Assembly: GCF_900156805.1 (NCBI RefSeq) | Contig: NZ_FTOQ01000001.1 | Location: 124,001 to 188,000, forward strand | Source: Roseivivax lentus | Lineage (GTDB): Bacteria > Pseudomonadota > Alphaproteobacteria > Rhodobacterales > Rhodobacteraceae | Reading direction: 5' to 3' | DNA length: 64,000 nt | The notes under the pieces: generated by a model | Databases searched by the model: none | What the model saw: the letters and a program-made list of their open reading frames with translations, nothing else | Told to the model about the DNA's origin: nothing | In this document: piece by piece, positions 1-9,059 of the stretch | Numbering within the stretch: the first letter of the stretch is position 1 | How the letters are laid out: the number at the start of each line of letters is the position of its first letter | Program-made: the position numbers and the translations under genes

Positions 1-291
1 GAAGGCGTCGCGATCCGCGCGCACAAGCGGATGCACGATCCCCTCGATGATCTTCAGCGCCTCGGGTCGAGTCGCGATGATCCGGCGCAGGGCATCGCGC
101 GAGACCGCGCCATCGGCCAGCGCCTCGGGAAATGCCTCGGCAATGGGCGCGACGGCCGCACCTCCGGCGGCATAGAGACGATGCACGGCGGCATCCGCGT
201 CCCAGATTTCCGCACCTTCCTCGGCAAAAAGCCCTGCGGTCGTGGACTTGCCCATGCCGATGGATCCGGTGAGACCGAGCTTGAAGCTCAT
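1..291 (-). CDS. coaE: Dephospho-CoA kinase, 3' part cut by window edge
   Basis: Phosphorylates dephospho-CoA to CoA, the last step of cytosolic coenzyme A synthesis. The 97 N-terminal residues are visible and the gene runs out of the window leftward. A P-loop GSIGMGKST lies at residues 9-17, followed by the DAD acidic motif at 31-33 that is typical of CoaE. The ATG overlaps the aroE stop codon as ATGA, so coaE is the third gene of a coupled maf-aroE-coaE operon transcribed away from the putative origin. The start is fixed by this overlap and by the position of the P-loop. Nothing unusual is seen in the visible part. Confidence 0.95.
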   Translation of the reverse strand, partial: MSFKLGLTGSIGMGKSTTAGLFAEEGAEIWDADAAVHRLYAAGGAAVAPIAEAFPEALADGAVSRDALRRIIATRPEALKIIEGIVHPLVRADRDAF

Positions 292-1121
292 GTCAGCACC
301 GCGGCCCGCGTGGCCTCGTCGACCTCGGGGCGCAGGCCGAACCAGCGCTCGAAACCCGGGACCGCCTGGTGCAGCAGCATGCCGAGGCCATCGACCGTGA
401 CGCAACCCTGCGCCGCCGCGACCCGCAACAACCGAGTCTCGAGAGGGGTATAGACGAGGTCCGTCACCAATGTGCCGGGGCGCAAACCGTCGAGCGGCAC
501 GCGCAGTTCGGGCTTTCCGACCATGCCGAGCGACGTCGTGTTCACCAGTGTCGCGGCGTCCTCGAGCACGTTGCCCGCCTGCACCCAATCGACCACCGAG
601 ACCCGCGTGCCAAGCTCGCGCGCCAGAAGTTCGGCCCGGTGGCGGGTGCGGTTCGTCAGGATGATCCGCGGCACGCCTACTTCGAGAAGCGTGGCGAGCA
701 CGGCCCGCGCGGCACCGCCGGCGCCGAAGACCACCGCGGGACCCGCTTTCGGCGACCAGTCGGGTGCGGATTGGCGCAGGTTCTCCAGAAACCCGTAGCC
801 ATCGGTATTATCGGCGTGGATCTTGCCGTCACTGCGGAAGATCAGCGTGTTGGCCGCCCCGATCAGGGTCGCGCGATCGGTCACCAGATCAGCGATGTCC
901 AGCACCTTTTCCTTGTAGGGAATGGTCACGTTGAGGCCCACGAAACCCAGATGCGGAAGCAGACGCAAGGTCTCCTCGAGCCGGTCCTCCGGCACCTCCA
1001 TCGGGATGTAATGCCCCGGAAGCCCGTATTTCCGCAGCCAGTAGCCGTGCAGGCGGGGAGAGCGGGAATGGGCGATGGGCGCACCGATCACGCCGGCCAA
1101 CGGGATACGCGTGGTGCTCAT
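288..1121 (-). CDS. aroE: Shikimate 5-dehydrogenase
   Basis: Reduces 3-dehydroshikimate to shikimate with NADPH in cytosolic aromatic amino acid synthesis. The 277-residue protein is the normal family length. The substrate motif HSRSP is at residues 18-22, NVTIPYKE places the catalytic Lys at 70, and NTDG gives the partner Asp at 107. The dinucleotide motif GAGGAA lies at 133-138, followed by NRT for NADPH. The frame is open far upstream, but the ATG chosen overlaps the maf stop as ATGA and puts the conserved N-terminus at the right place. It is translationally coupled to maf and coaE. Confidence 0.96.
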   Translation of the reverse strand: MSTTRIPLAGVIGAPIAHSRSPRLHGYWLRKYGLPGHYIPMEVPEDRLEETLRLLPHLGFVGLNVTIPYKEKVLDIADLVTDRATLIGAANTLIFRSDGKIHADNTDGYGFLENLRQSAPDWSPKAGPAVVFGAGGAARAVLATLLEVGVPRIILTNRTRHRAELLARELGTRVSVVDWVQAGNVLEDAATLVNTTSLGMVGKPELRVPLDGLRPGTLVTDLVYTPLETRLLRVAAAQGCVTVDGLGMLLHQAVPGFERWFGLRPEVDEATRAAVLT

Positions 1122-1717
1122 GTGGGCAGGTCTCCACGGATGACGAGATGGTTGAGAAGCTCCAGAAGCGGCAGACCGAGAATGGCGAAGTGATCGCCGT
1201 GGATCTGGGAAAACAGGCGGACGCCTTCCTCCTCGATCTTGTAGGCGCCGACAGAGTGCTGCGCCGACGCCCAGTTCCGATCGAGATAGGCGTCGATATA
1301 GTCTTCGGACAGGGTCCGCATCGTCAGCCGCACCTGTCCCACATGGCGCCAGACAGGTCGGGCATCCTCGTAGAGAACGGCCGCCGAATGGAGGTGATGG
1401 GTCTGTCCGCTGAACCGGAGCAACTGAGCGCGCGCGGCATCGCGGTCCGGGGGCTTGGCGAAGACCTCGCGGCCCAGCGACAGCACCTGGTCGCAACCGA
1501 GAACAAGCGCGTCCCCCGACCTGTCGGCGATCCGCCGCGCCTTCATCTCGGCCAGCGTGTCGGCCACGTCGCGGGGATGCGCCTCCTCGGCGGCGAGGCT
1601 TTCGCGGACCGCATCCTCGTCGATCCGGGCGGGATCGATTCGAAACGGTACGCCGGCGCGGGCCAGAAGATCGGCCCGGATCTGCGACCCCGACGCGAGG
1701 ACGAGAGGTTTTTTCAT
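1118..1717 (-). CDS. maf: Maf family nucleoside triphosphate pyrophosphatase
   Basis: A 199-residue Maf-like protein, a family that hydrolyses non-canonical nucleoside triphosphates to monophosphates in the cytosol. The N-terminal signature SGSQIR (residues 9-14) and the later LGCDQVL motif are typical; I cannot tell from sequence alone whether it prefers dTTP/UTP or methylated GTP. It is the first gene of the leftward maf-aroE-coaE operon. Its start codon borders the putative origin region, and a DnaA-box-like sequence (1717-1725) overlaps the first base of its start codon, so expression could be linked to origin activity. That link is inference. Confidence 0.92.
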   Translation of the reverse strand: MKKPLVLASGSQIRADLLARAGVPFRIDPARIDEDAVRESLAAEEAHPRDVADTLAEMKARRIADRSGDALVLGCDQVLSLGREVFAKPPDRDAARAQLLRFSGQTHHLHSAAVLYEDARPVWRHVGQVRLTMRTLSEDYIDAYLDRNWASAQHSVGAYKIEEEGVRLFSQIHGDHFAILGLPLLELLNHLVIRGDLPT

Positions 1718-2268
1718 GTGGACAATCCAGCGGACAAGATCGGTAGAGGGTGCGTGACGGTTCTGTGAAATATCGCCCGCTCTTGCAAGCTGAGGATGGA
1801 AGGCGCGGTTCTTCCCCGCTGCCGCGCCAATTGTTCGGGTTGTGGAGGGGATAGATCGGATTTCGGGAGAGGCAGGCTTGTACCCGTCCTGTCCGTGCGA
1901 TTGTTCCTAGCCAGGTCTGCGACAGAAATACATGACAAGATATTGATTTCGATGTATTTAATCGTGTTCCCGGAAAACAGGTCGCGAAATGTCCCCGAAG
2001 CCGTCCACAGGCCTTGGGGATGTGGGCAAGAGCGGGAGAAATCCATAATCCACAGGAACGGCCGCTCCCTTAATCAATCATCAACCTTTCTTAAAAGAGT
2101 CTTTTATTATTCGAGAGGGACCGGATCGGGCGCGCTCGACCTCTCCTGCGTGAAAGATTGACTTCGATGATTTGAAGGCTTAGCGACGTCTGGTATCCCG
2201 TCCGGGATCACGACCTTCCCATTGCTGTTCAAAGAAAGAAGCACGCCGTGTTGTGTGCTGGTGTCGTC
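1718..2268. other. Candidate chromosomal replication origin (oriC) between maf and rho
   Basis: This 551-base divergent interval holds no convincing gene. It contains sequences close to the DnaA box TTATCCACA: TTGTCCACA (minus strand, 1717-1725) and TAATCCACA (plus, 2046-2054), each with one mismatch, and TTGCCCACA (minus, 2021-2029) with two. AT-rich tracts at about 1922-1970 and 2070-2112 stand out in a GC-rich genome. A CtrA-like TTAA-N7-TCAA lies at 2070-2084. The flanks (maf-aroE-coaE and rho-mnmE-mnmG-rsmG-parAB) are the type of neighbourhood where alphaproteobacterial origins are found. Origin function is inferred; divergent promoters for maf and rho must also lie here. Confidence 0.5.
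1926..1959. repeat. AT-rich 8-bp inverted repeat inside the candidate oriC
   Basis: AAATACAT at 1926-1933 is mirrored exactly by ATGTATTT at 1952-1959, with an 18-base AT-rich spacer. It sits in one of the two AT-rich tracts of the maf-rho interval. It could be a dimeric protein site or part of a DNA-unwinding element; the sequence does not decide between them. Confidence 0.5.
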
Positions 2269-3540
2269 ATGAATCTCGAGAAACTGAATCTTTTCGATCT
2301 GAAAGCCCAATCTCCCAAGGACCTTCTGGCGCTGGCCGAAGAACTGGAGATCGAGAACGCCTCGACCATGCGTAAGGGCGAGATGATGTTCCAGATCCTG
2401 CGCGAACGCGCGGATGAAGGCTGGGACATCTATGGCGACGGTGTCCTGGAGGTGTTGCAGGACGGGTTCGGGTTCCTGCGCTCGCCCGAGGCGAATTACC
2501 TGCCGGGCCCGGACGATATCTACGTCTCGCCGGACATGATCCGGAAATTCTCGCTCCGGACCGGGGACACGATCGAGGGGCCCATCAAGGCGCCCGAGGA
2601 TAACGAGCGCTACTTCGCGCTGATGGATGTCAGCCAGATCAATTTTGAGGCGCCGGAGAAGGCGCGTCACAAGATCGCCTTCGACAACCTCACGCCGCTT
2701 TACCCCGATGAACGCCTGAAGATGGAGGTCGAGGATCCGACCGTCAAGGATCGCTCGGCCCGGATCATCGACCTGGTGGCGCCGATCGGGAAGGGGCAGC
2801 GGTCGCTCATCGTCGCGCCGCCGCGGACCGGTAAGACGGTTCTTCTGCAGAACATTGCGAGCTCCATCGAGAAGAACCATCCCGAATGCTACCTGATCGT
2901 TCTGCTGATCGACGAGCGCCCCGAAGAGGTGACCGACATGCAGCGGTCGGTGAAGGGGGAGGTGATATCCTCGACCTTCGACGAACCGGCGACGCGGCAC
3001 GTGGCCGTGAGCGAGATGGTGATCGAGAAGGCCAAGCGCCTTGTCGAACATAAACGAGATGTAGTTATCCTTCTGGATTCGATCACAAGACTTGGTCGTG
3101 CCTTCAATACCGTGGTGCCGTCATCGGGCAAGGTGCTGACCGGTGGTGTGGACGCCAACGCCCTGCAGCGCCCGAAGCGCTTCTTCGGGGCTGCGCGGAA
3201 TATCGAGGAAGGCGGATCGCTGACCATCATCTCGACCGCGCTGATCGATACGGGCAGCCGCATGGACGAGGTGATCTTCGAAGAGTTCAAAGGCACCGGC
3301 AACTCCGAGATCGTGCTCGACCGGAAGGTGGCCGACAAGCGGGTCTTCCCGGCGATGGACATCCTCAAGTCCGGGACGCGGAAAGAGGAGCTTCTGGTCG
3401 ACAAGGGCGATCTGCAGAAGACCTTCGTGCTGCGTCGGATCCTGAATCCGATGGGGACGACGGATGCGATCGAGTTCCTGATCTCGAAGCTGAAGCAGAC
3501 CAAGACCAATGCCGAGTTCTTCGACTCCATGAACACCTGA
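2269..3540 (+). CDS. rho: Transcription termination factor Rho
   Basis: Hexameric RNA-dependent ATPase that terminates transcription of untranslated RNA. The 423-residue protein has the usual length: an N-terminal helical domain, a cold-shock-like RNA-binding domain (GFGFLRS near residues 62-68) and the ATPase core with Walker A APPRTGKT at 183-190. The ATG at 2269 gives the family-typical N-terminus. A GTG seven codons upstream (2248) is preceded by a purine-rich AAAGAAAGAAG and cannot be excluded as the start. It heads the rightward rho-mnmE-mnmG-rsmG-parA-parB series; only 21 bases separate it from mnmE. Confidence 0.97.
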   Translation: MNLEKLNLFDLKAQSPKDLLALAEELEIENASTMRKGEMMFQILRERADEGWDIYGDGVLEVLQDGFGFLRSPEANYLPGPDDIYVSPDMIRKFSLRTGDTIEGPIKAPEDNERYFALMDVSQINFEAPEKARHKIAFDNLTPLYPDERLKMEVEDPTVKDRSARIIDLVAPIGKGQRSLIVAPPRTGKTVLLQNIASSIEKNHPECYLIVLLIDERPEEVTDMQRSVKGEVISSTFDEPATRHVAVSEMVIEKAKRLVEHKRDVVILLDSITRLGRAFNTVVPSSGKVLTGGVDANALQRPKRFFGAARNIEEGGSLTIISTALIDTGSRMDEVIFEEFKGTGNSEIVLDRKVADKRVFPAMDILKSGTRKEELLVDKGDLQKTFVLRRILNPMGTTDAIEFLISKLKQTKTNAEFFDSMNT

Positions 3541-3561
3541 TCCGGTTTCCGGGAGACGGCG

Positions 3562-4845
3562 ATGGAGACGATTTTCGCCCTGGCCACGGCTGAGGGAAAG
3601 GCTGGCGTTTCGGTGATCCGGATCTCGGGGCCCGCGGCGTTCGACGCAGGCCGGCGCCTGGCCGGGACCTTGCCGGAGCCGCGCGTGGCCGGTCTGCGCC
3701 GGTTGCACGATGCACAGGGCGGGCATCTGGACGAGGCGCTGGTTCTGGTGTTTCCCGAGGGCCGAAGCTTCACCGGTGAGGCGGTGGTGGAGCTGCACCT
3801 GCACGGATCCATTTCCGTCGTGCGCGCAGTTCTCGATGCCTTGGGCGACATGCCCGGATTGCGCCTTGCGGAGCCGGGCGAGTTCACGCGGCGCGCGCTG
3901 GAGAACGGCCGGCTCGACCTCGCGCAGGTGGAGGCCTTGTCGGACCTCATCGATGCGGAGACGGAAGGGCAGCGGCAGCAGGCGCTGCGGGTCTTTTCCG
4001 GGGCGCTTGGTAAGAAGGTGGCGACCTGGCGGACGGCGCTGATCCGGGCGGCGTCTCTGCTCGAGGCCGTGATCGATTTCGCCGATGAAGAGGTGCCCGA
4101 AGACGTATCCGAAGAAGTTTCGGCGCTCTTGGGCGAGGTGCGCCGCGGGATCGATGCGGAGGTGGCGGGGATTGCAGCGGCGGAGCGCGTGCGGCTCGGC
4201 TTCGAGGTTGCGATCGTCGGCGCGCCGAACGTCGGCAAGTCGACCTTGCTCAACGCGCTGGCGGGCCGGGATGCGGCGATCACGTCGGAAGTGGCGGGCA
4301 CCACGCGGGATGTGATCGAGGTGCGGATGGATCTTGCCGGCCTCGCGGTTACCTTGATCGACACGGCGGGGCTGCGGGAAACGGAAGATCACGTCGAATC
4401 ACTTGGGATCGCGAGGGCGCGGGAACGGGCGGAGCAGGCCGATCTGCGGATTTTTCTGCGCTTTGATGATGACCCGCTTGAACTGGACCCGCGCGCCGAC
4501 GATCTTGTCTATTGGACGAAGGCGGATGTGAGTGGTCGGGCCAACGCGATCTCGGCGCTTTCGGGGGTTGGTCTTGACCGGGTTGTCACCGAGGTCACCG
4601 AAGTTCTCCGCAGCCGGGCCGGGACCGCGGGACTTGCGACGCGGGAACGGCACCGGTCGGCGATGCGTCTGGCGATGGAGCATCTGCAGGTCGCTTTTGA
4701 GATCGCGGGGCAGGGTGCCGAGACCTATGATCTGGCGGCAGAGGAAATCAGGATCGCCATTCGGCGGCTGGAAGCATTGATCGGACATATCGATGTCGAG
4801 AATGTTCTCGACGAGATATTCGCCAATTTTTGCCTCGGGAAGTAA
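3562..4845 (+). CDS. mnmE: tRNA uridine-5-carboxymethylaminomethyl modification GTPase
   Basis: Works with MnmG to install the cmnm5 group on U34 of certain tRNAs. The 427-residue protein has the N-terminal folate-binding domain, a helical domain, and an inserted G domain whose P-loop GAPNVGKST is near residue 220, with DTAGLRETED as the switch region. The C-terminal FCLGK carries the conserved catalytic cysteine. It lies between rho and its partner mnmG; the TAA stop is followed after 12 bases by the mnmG start, with the mnmG Shine-Dalgarno overlapping the mnmE stop codon. No anomalies are seen. Confidence 0.97.
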   Translation: METIFALATAEGKAGVSVIRISGPAAFDAGRRLAGTLPEPRVAGLRRLHDAQGGHLDEALVLVFPEGRSFTGEAVVELHLHGSISVVRAVLDALGDMPGLRLAEPGEFTRRALENGRLDLAQVEALSDLIDAETEGQRQQALRVFSGALGKKVATWRTALIRAASLLEAVIDFADEEVPEDVSEEVSALLGEVRRGIDAEVAGIAAAERVRLGFEVAIVGAPNVGKSTLLNALAGRDAAITSEVAGTTRDVIEVRMDLAGLAVTLIDTAGLRETEDHVESLGIARARERAEQADLRIFLRFDDDPLELDPRADDLVYWTKADVSGRANAISALSGVGLDRVVTEVTEVLRSRAGTAGLATRERHRSAMRLAMEHLQVAFEIAGQGAETYDLAAEEIRIAIRRLEALIGHIDVENVLDEIFANFCLGK

Positions 4846-4849
4846 GGAG

Positions 4850-4865
4850 TGTTTCACGTGAAACA
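4850..4865. other. parS centromere site 1
   Basis: A perfect 16-bp palindrome TGTTTCACGTGAAACA, the canonical parS sequence bound by ParB. It spans the start region of mnmG: the central GTG is the preferred mnmG start codon, and its left edge touches the mnmG Shine-Dalgarno. parA and parB lie less than 5 kb downstream. ParB bound here could in principle influence mnmG expression, which is inference. Confidence 0.95.
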
Positions 4866-6726
4866 TCGCGACACCAACGTTCTGGTCATCGGCGGGGGCC
4901 ATGCCGGGGTCGAGGCGGCGCATGCCAGTGCGCGCATGGGGGCGGACACGATTCTCGTCACGATGCGGAAAGCGGATATCGGCGTGATGTCCTGCAATCC
5001 GGCGATTGGAGGTCTCGGCAAGGGGCATCTTGTCCGCGAGATCGATGCGCTTGATGGCGTGATGGGGCGCGTCGCCGATGACGCCGGTATCCAGTTCCGT
5101 CTTCTCAACCGGCGCAAGGGACCCGCGGTTCAAGGTCCCAGGGCCCAGGCGGATCGCAAGATCTATCAGCGTGAAATGCTGCGCGAGACCGAGAATCGGA
5201 ACGGATTGCGGATTGTCGAGGGCGAGGTTGTCGATCTTCTCGTCGAGGATGGGACGGTCTCGGGCGCGCAACTTGCGGATGGAACAAGCCTGTCTGCGGA
5301 TCGTGTGATCCTGACATCAGGCACCTTCCTGAGGGGCCAGATTCATATCGGCGATGTTTCCTATTCCGGCGGGCGCATGGGGGACAAGGCCAGTACGCGC
5401 CTCGCCCAGAGGATCGATCGGTTCGGCCTTCGTCTTGGCCGGCTGAAAACCGGAACGCCCCCACGGCTTGATGGACGGAGCATCGATTTTTCGCGCCTCG
5501 AAGAGCAGCCGGGAGATGACGATCCGACGATGTTTTCCTTCCTGTCGGACCGGCCGACCGCCCGTCAGGTCAGTTGCGCCATCACCCACACCAACACCCG
5601 GACACACGAGATCATCCAGAAGAACCTCGCGCGGTCCGCCATTTACGGAGGGATGATCGCCGGGGTGGGGCCGCGGTATTGCCCGTCAATCGAGGACAAG
5701 GTTGTCCGATTTGCGGAGAAGACCTCGCATCAGATCTTCCTGGAGCCAGAAAGCCTCGAGGATGACGTGGTCTATCCGAATGGCATCTCGACCTCATTGC
5801 CGGAAGAGGTCCAGCGCGATTACGTGCAGTCCATTGCGGGCCTCGAAGACGCGGTGATCCTTCAGCCGGGTTACGCGATCGAATACGATTACGTCGATCC
5901 GCGGTCGCTCGATTTGTCGCTTGCGGTGAGGGATGTGCCGAGCCTCTACCTCGCAGGCCAGATCAACGGGACCACCGGCTATGAGGAAGCAGCGGCGCAA
6001 GGTCTTGTGGCCGGGTTGAACGCGGCGGCGGAGGCGCTGGGCCGGGACCCGATCCGGTTCCGCAGGTCGGATTCCTATATCGGCGTGATGGTCGATGATC
6101 TGACGACGCGCGGTGTCTCCGAACCTTACCGGATGTTCACGTCACGCGCCGAATTCCGTCTGTCCTTGCGCGCAGACAATGCTGACCAGCGATTGACGCC
6201 ATTGGGGGTCGAGGCGGGCTGCGTCGGTGAAGAGCGGCAAGCCCGGTTTGAGGAGAAGAATCGACATCTGGGCGACGCAGAAGCGCGCCTCAAAGCGCAC
6301 ATGTTCCTGCCGTCGGACCTGCAATCTGCTGGCCACGCCGCGCGGTCCGATGGGCACAAGAAGAGCGCCTATGCGTTTCTGTCGCATCCGGATATGAGCT
6401 TTGCAAAAGTTGCAGAGATGGCGCCGGCGCTGGGGGATATCGATCCCAAGATCGCCAGCCAGCTGGAAAAAGACGCGCTTTACGCGAATTACATCGCACG
6501 ACAGAAACAGGATGTGGACGCGCTTCGTAAAGACGAGAATGCCATCATTCCGGCGGCTTTCGATTACGACGCTCTCGACTCGCTCTCTAACGAGTTGAAG
6601 TCGAAGTTGAAGGCCGCGCGTCCCGAAAACCTGGGCCAGGCGTCGCGCATCGACGGGATGACCCCGGCTGCGTTGACGCTCATTCTTGCGAAGCTGCGTC
6701 AGGCCAAGCGGACAAAATCGGCGTGA
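4858..6726 (+). CDS. mnmG: tRNA uridine-5-carboxymethylaminomethyl modification enzyme, FAD subunit
   Basis: FAD- and NADH-using partner of MnmE in U34 modification of tRNA (also called GidA). The FAD-binding motif GGGHAG is at residues 12-17, followed by the conserved [15 protein letters not shown] region, and a helical tRNA/MnmE-binding C-terminal domain. The preferred start is GTG 4858, eight bases after an AAGGAG Shine-Dalgarno (4844-4849); it gives 622 residues. An upstream in-frame GTG at 4849 overlaps that Shine-Dalgarno and is less likely. The first codons are formed by parS site 1. The gene overlaps rsmG by four bases (GTGA). Confidence 0.96.
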   Translation: MKHRDTNVLVIGGGHAGVEAAHASARMGADTILVTMRKADIGVMSCNPAIGGLGKGHLVREIDALDGVMGRVADDAGIQFRLLNRRKGPAVQGPRAQADRKIYQREMLRETENRNGLRIVEGEVVDLLVEDGTVSGAQLADGTSLSADRVILTSGTFLRGQIHIGDVSYSGGRMGDKASTRLAQRIDRFGLRLGRLKTGTPPRLDGRSIDFSRLEEQPGDDDPTMFSFLSDRPTARQVSCAITHTNTRTHEIIQKNLARSAIYGGMIAGVGPRYCPSIEDKVVRFAEKTSHQIFLEPESLEDDVVYPNGISTSLPEEVQRDYVQSIAGLEDAVILQPGYAIEYDYVDPRSLDLSLAVRDVPSLYLAGQINGTTGYEEAAAQGLVAGLNAAAEALGRDPIRFRRSDSYIGVMVDDLTTRGVSEPYRMFTSRAEFRLSLRADNADQRLTPLGVEAGCVGEERQARFEEKNRHLGDAEARLKAHMFLPSDLQSAGHAARSDGHKKSAYAFLSHPDMSFAKVAEMAPALGDIDPKIASQLEKDALYANYIARQKQDVDALRKDENAIIPAAFDYDALDSLSNELKSKLKAARPENLGQASRIDGMTPAALTLILAKLRQAKRTKSA

Positions 6727-7337
6727 GTGCGGAACACCGACTGCCGAATGTTTCACGTGAAACATTGGACGCGCTCGAAGCATTCGAAGCGCTGGTTCGC
6801 CATTGGACGCAACGCATCAACCTTGTGTCCAAGGCCTCCCTCGAAGGCCTCTGGACGCGGCACATCCTCGATAGCCTGCAACTGATCCCGTTCCTTCCGG
6901 AAGGAGAAGGCCATTGGCTCGACCTCGGTTCCGGAGGCGGTTTTCCGGGCATCGTCCTGTCGATTGCCGCGAAAACGATGCAGCCCGAAATGGCGATGAC
7001 CCTCGTGGAAAGCGATACCCGGAAATCGGTCTTCCTGCGGACCGCGATCCGCGAGTTCGGCCTCAACGCTAAGGTCAGGTCATGCAGGATCGAAACCCTG
7101 CCGCAAATCCCATCTGACATCGTGAGCGCCCGCGCCCTCGCATCGCTTTCCACCTTGCTGGGCTACGCGCAACCGCATCTTGGACCGGGTGGAAAAGCGG
7201 TGTTCCTCAAAGGCACAACCTGGAAAAAAGAGCTCGCGGATGCGCAGCGGGAATGGTCATTTTCCCACGAGATAACTACAAGTGAAACCGACCCCAGCGC
7301 TGTCATTCTTAGCATCGGAAACCTCGTGCATGTCTGA
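6723..7337 (+). CDS. rsmG: 16S rRNA m7G527 methyltransferase
   Basis: Methylates N7 of G527 in 16S rRNA using SAM (also called GidB). The 204-residue protein has the class I SAM-binding motif [11 protein letters not shown] near residues 66-76. Translation starts at GTG 6723, which overlaps the mnmG stop. parS site 2 lies within codons 10-14, read as part of the peptide NVSRET, which is a usual sequence at the N-terminus of RsmG in this group. The 3' end overlaps parA by eight bases, so rsmG-parA-parB look translationally coupled. Confidence 0.96.
   Translation: MSAEHRLPNVSRETLDALEAFEALVRHWTQRINLVSKASLEGLWTRHILDSLQLIPFLPEGEGHWLDLGSGGGFPGIVLSIAAKTMQPEMAMTLVESDTRKSVFLRTAIREFGLNAKVRSCRIETLPQIPSDIVSARALASLSTLLGYAQPHLGPGGKAVFLKGTTWKKELADAQREWSFSHEITTSETDPSAVILSIGNLVHV
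6749..6764. other. parS centromere site 2
   Basis: A second perfect TGTTTCACGTGAAACA palindrome, 1.9 kb from the first and 581 bases upstream of parA. It is entirely inside rsmG coding sequence. Two sites flanking mnmG beside parAB make this the centromere region, consistent with a nearby origin. Confidence 0.95.
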
Positions 7338-8139
7338 TCCCACACGTCCTCGGGCCCCCCGGATCATCGCCGTCGCAAACCAGAAGGGTGGGGTCGGGAA
7401 GACCACGACAACCATCAACCTCGGCGCCGCTCTGGCCGAGCAGGGCCTGAATGTCCTGGTCGTCGATCTCGATCCGCAGGGAAACGCTTCGACCGGCCTC
7501 GGCATCGAGCCGACGGATCGCGAATACACCACTTACGAGCTTCTTCTCGACGACATTCCGTTGCCGGAGGTGATCCAGAAAACGGATACCGAAAACCTCT
7601 CGCTTATCCCCGCCACGGTTGATCTCAGCTCCGCGGATATAGAGCTGATCGCCAATGAAAAGCGCAGCTACCTCTTGCACGATGCGCTGCGTCAGCCCGC
7701 AATCGACGAATACGGGTTCGACATCGTGCTGATCGATTGTCCGCCCTCGTTGAACCTGCTGACGGTGAACGCGATGGTGGCGGCGCATTCCGTCCTGGTT
7801 CCCCTGCAAAGCGAGTTCTTTGCGCTGGAGGGGCTGTCGCAACTGATGATGACCATCCGTGAAGTCCGGCAAAGCGCCAATCCCAACCTCCGGATCGAAG
7901 GCGTGGTGCTGACCATGTACGATGCGCGAAACAACCTGTCGCAGCAGGTCGAAGACGACGCGCGCTCCAATCTCGGCGAGCTCGTCTATCGCACCGTCAT
8001 CCCGCGCAATGTCCGGGTCAGCGAGGCACCGTCCTACGCGCTGCCCGTGCTGAAATATGACAGCGCGTCGAAGGGCGCTGCCGCGTACCGGGCGCTCGCG
8101 CAGGAATTGCTGTCCACCTACACGAAAACAGCGGCTTGA
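7330..8139 (+). CDS. parA: Chromosome-partitioning ATPase ParA (Soj)
   Basis: Nucleoid-binding ATPase that drives segregation of ParB-parS complexes after origin duplication. The 269-residue protein carries the deviant Walker A KGGVGKTT at residues 19-26, the Walker A' DLDPQGNAS, and the Walker B IDCPPSL. The frame is open 16 codons upstream, but ATG 7330 gives the family-typical N-terminus and overlaps the rsmG stop by eight bases. parB follows after 14 bases. Orthologues in Caulobacter are essential for segregation; here the function follows from the complete parABS set. Confidence 0.96.
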   Translation: MSDPTRPRAPRIIAVANQKGGVGKTTTTINLGAALAEQGLNVLVVDLDPQGNASTGLGIEPTDREYTTYELLLDDIPLPEVIQKTDTENLSLIPATVDLSSADIELIANEKRSYLLHDALRQPAIDEYGFDIVLIDCPPSLNLLTVNAMVAAHSVLVPLQSEFFALEGLSQLMMTIREVRQSANPNLRIEGVVLTMYDARNNLSQQVEDDARSNLGELVYRTVIPRNVRVSEAPSYALPVLKYDSASKGAAAYRALAQELLSTYTKTAA

Positions 8140-8153
8140 AGGAGGCGAGAGCC

Positions 8154-9059
8154 ATGGTCGAGAAACGGGAACGGCGCGGGCTCGGGCGCGGATTGTCGGC
8201 GCTCATGGCCGATGTCGAACCTGCGGTCCAGACCAGCGCCACGGACAGCCCCGCGCCGCGCGCGGACCGTCTCGTGCCGATTGACCGCATCCACCCCAAT
8301 CCGGATCAGCCGCGCCGGCGGTTTTCCGAAGAACAGCTCGAAGAGTTGACGGACTCGATCCGCGCCAAGGGTATCATTCAGCCGATTATCGTCCGTGAAA
8401 AACCGGACATGCCGGATCACTTTGAGATCGTCGCGGGTGAACGCCGCTGGCGTGCCGCACAAAAGGCGCAGCTTCACGATATTCCGGTGCTGGTCCGGAG
8501 CTTCACCGACACCGAGGTTCTCGAGGTCGCGATCATCGAGAACATCCAGCGCGCCGATCTGAATGCCATCGAAGAGGCGGCAGGTTTCCGGCAGCTGATG
8601 TTCAAGTTCGGTCATACGCAGGAAAAACTTGCGGAGGCCTTGGGCAAGAGCCGGTCACATATCGCCAACCTTATGCGGTTGCTAAACCTACCGGACGACG
8701 TCCAGGCTCATGTGTCCGAAGGGCGTCTGAGTGCCGGGCACGCCCGAGCCCTGATCACCGCGCCCGATCCGTCTGCGCTTGCACGAACGGTGATATCCCG
8801 GAACCTCTCTGTGCGCGATACCGAAAAGCTCGCCAAGGGCGACAGCGCTCGGGTCGAGAAGCGACCGCAGCGCACGGACGGCATGGGCATCGAGAAGGAT
8901 GCCGATACACGCGCATTGGAAAACGATCTGTCGGCCGCGCTTGGCATGAAGATCACGATCGATCACAAGCCCGGCGCGGAATCCGGGCGCCTCACGATTT
9001 CCTACGATACGCTCGATCAGCTGGACGCGCTCTGCGGAATCCTCAGCGCCCAGCGTTAG
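8154..9059 (+). CDS. parB: Chromosome-partitioning protein ParB (Spo0J)
   Basis: CTP-dependent DNA clamp that loads at parS and spreads to build the segregation complex. The 301-residue protein starts with the LGRGLSAL motif that contacts ParA, then the CTP-binding box GERRWRAA near residue 96, the helix-turn-helix around TQEKLAEALGKSRSHIAN, and a C-terminal dimerisation domain. ATG 8154 is chosen because AAGGAGG (8139-8145) lies eight bases upstream; an in-frame ATG at 8136 is inside parA with no such site. Its stop overlaps the convergent hemW stop by four bases. Confidence 0.96.
   Translation: MVEKRERRGLGRGLSALMADVEPAVQTSATDSPAPRADRLVPIDRIHPNPDQPRRRFSEEQLEELTDSIRAKGIIQPIIVREKPDMPDHFEIVAGERRWRAAQKAQLHDIPVLVRSFTDTEVLEVAIIENIQRADLNAIEEAAGFRQLMFKFGHTQEKLAEALGKSRSHIANLMRLLNLPDDVQAHVSEGRLSAGHARALITAPDPSALARTVISRNLSVRDTEKLAKGDSARVEKRPQRTDGMGIEKDADTRALENDLSAALGMKITIDHKPGAESGRLTISYDTLDQLDALCGILSAQR

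Noticed and set aside
1122-1496. N-terminal extension of aroE
   Set aside because: The frame is open upstream but overlaps maf entirely; the ATGA overlap at 1118-1121 and the family N-terminus support the shorter protein.
4849-4857. GTG 4849 as mnmG start (adding the FHVKH-type N-terminus)
   Set aside because: It overlaps the AAGGAG ribosome site; GTG 4858 has ideal spacing. Not fully excluded.
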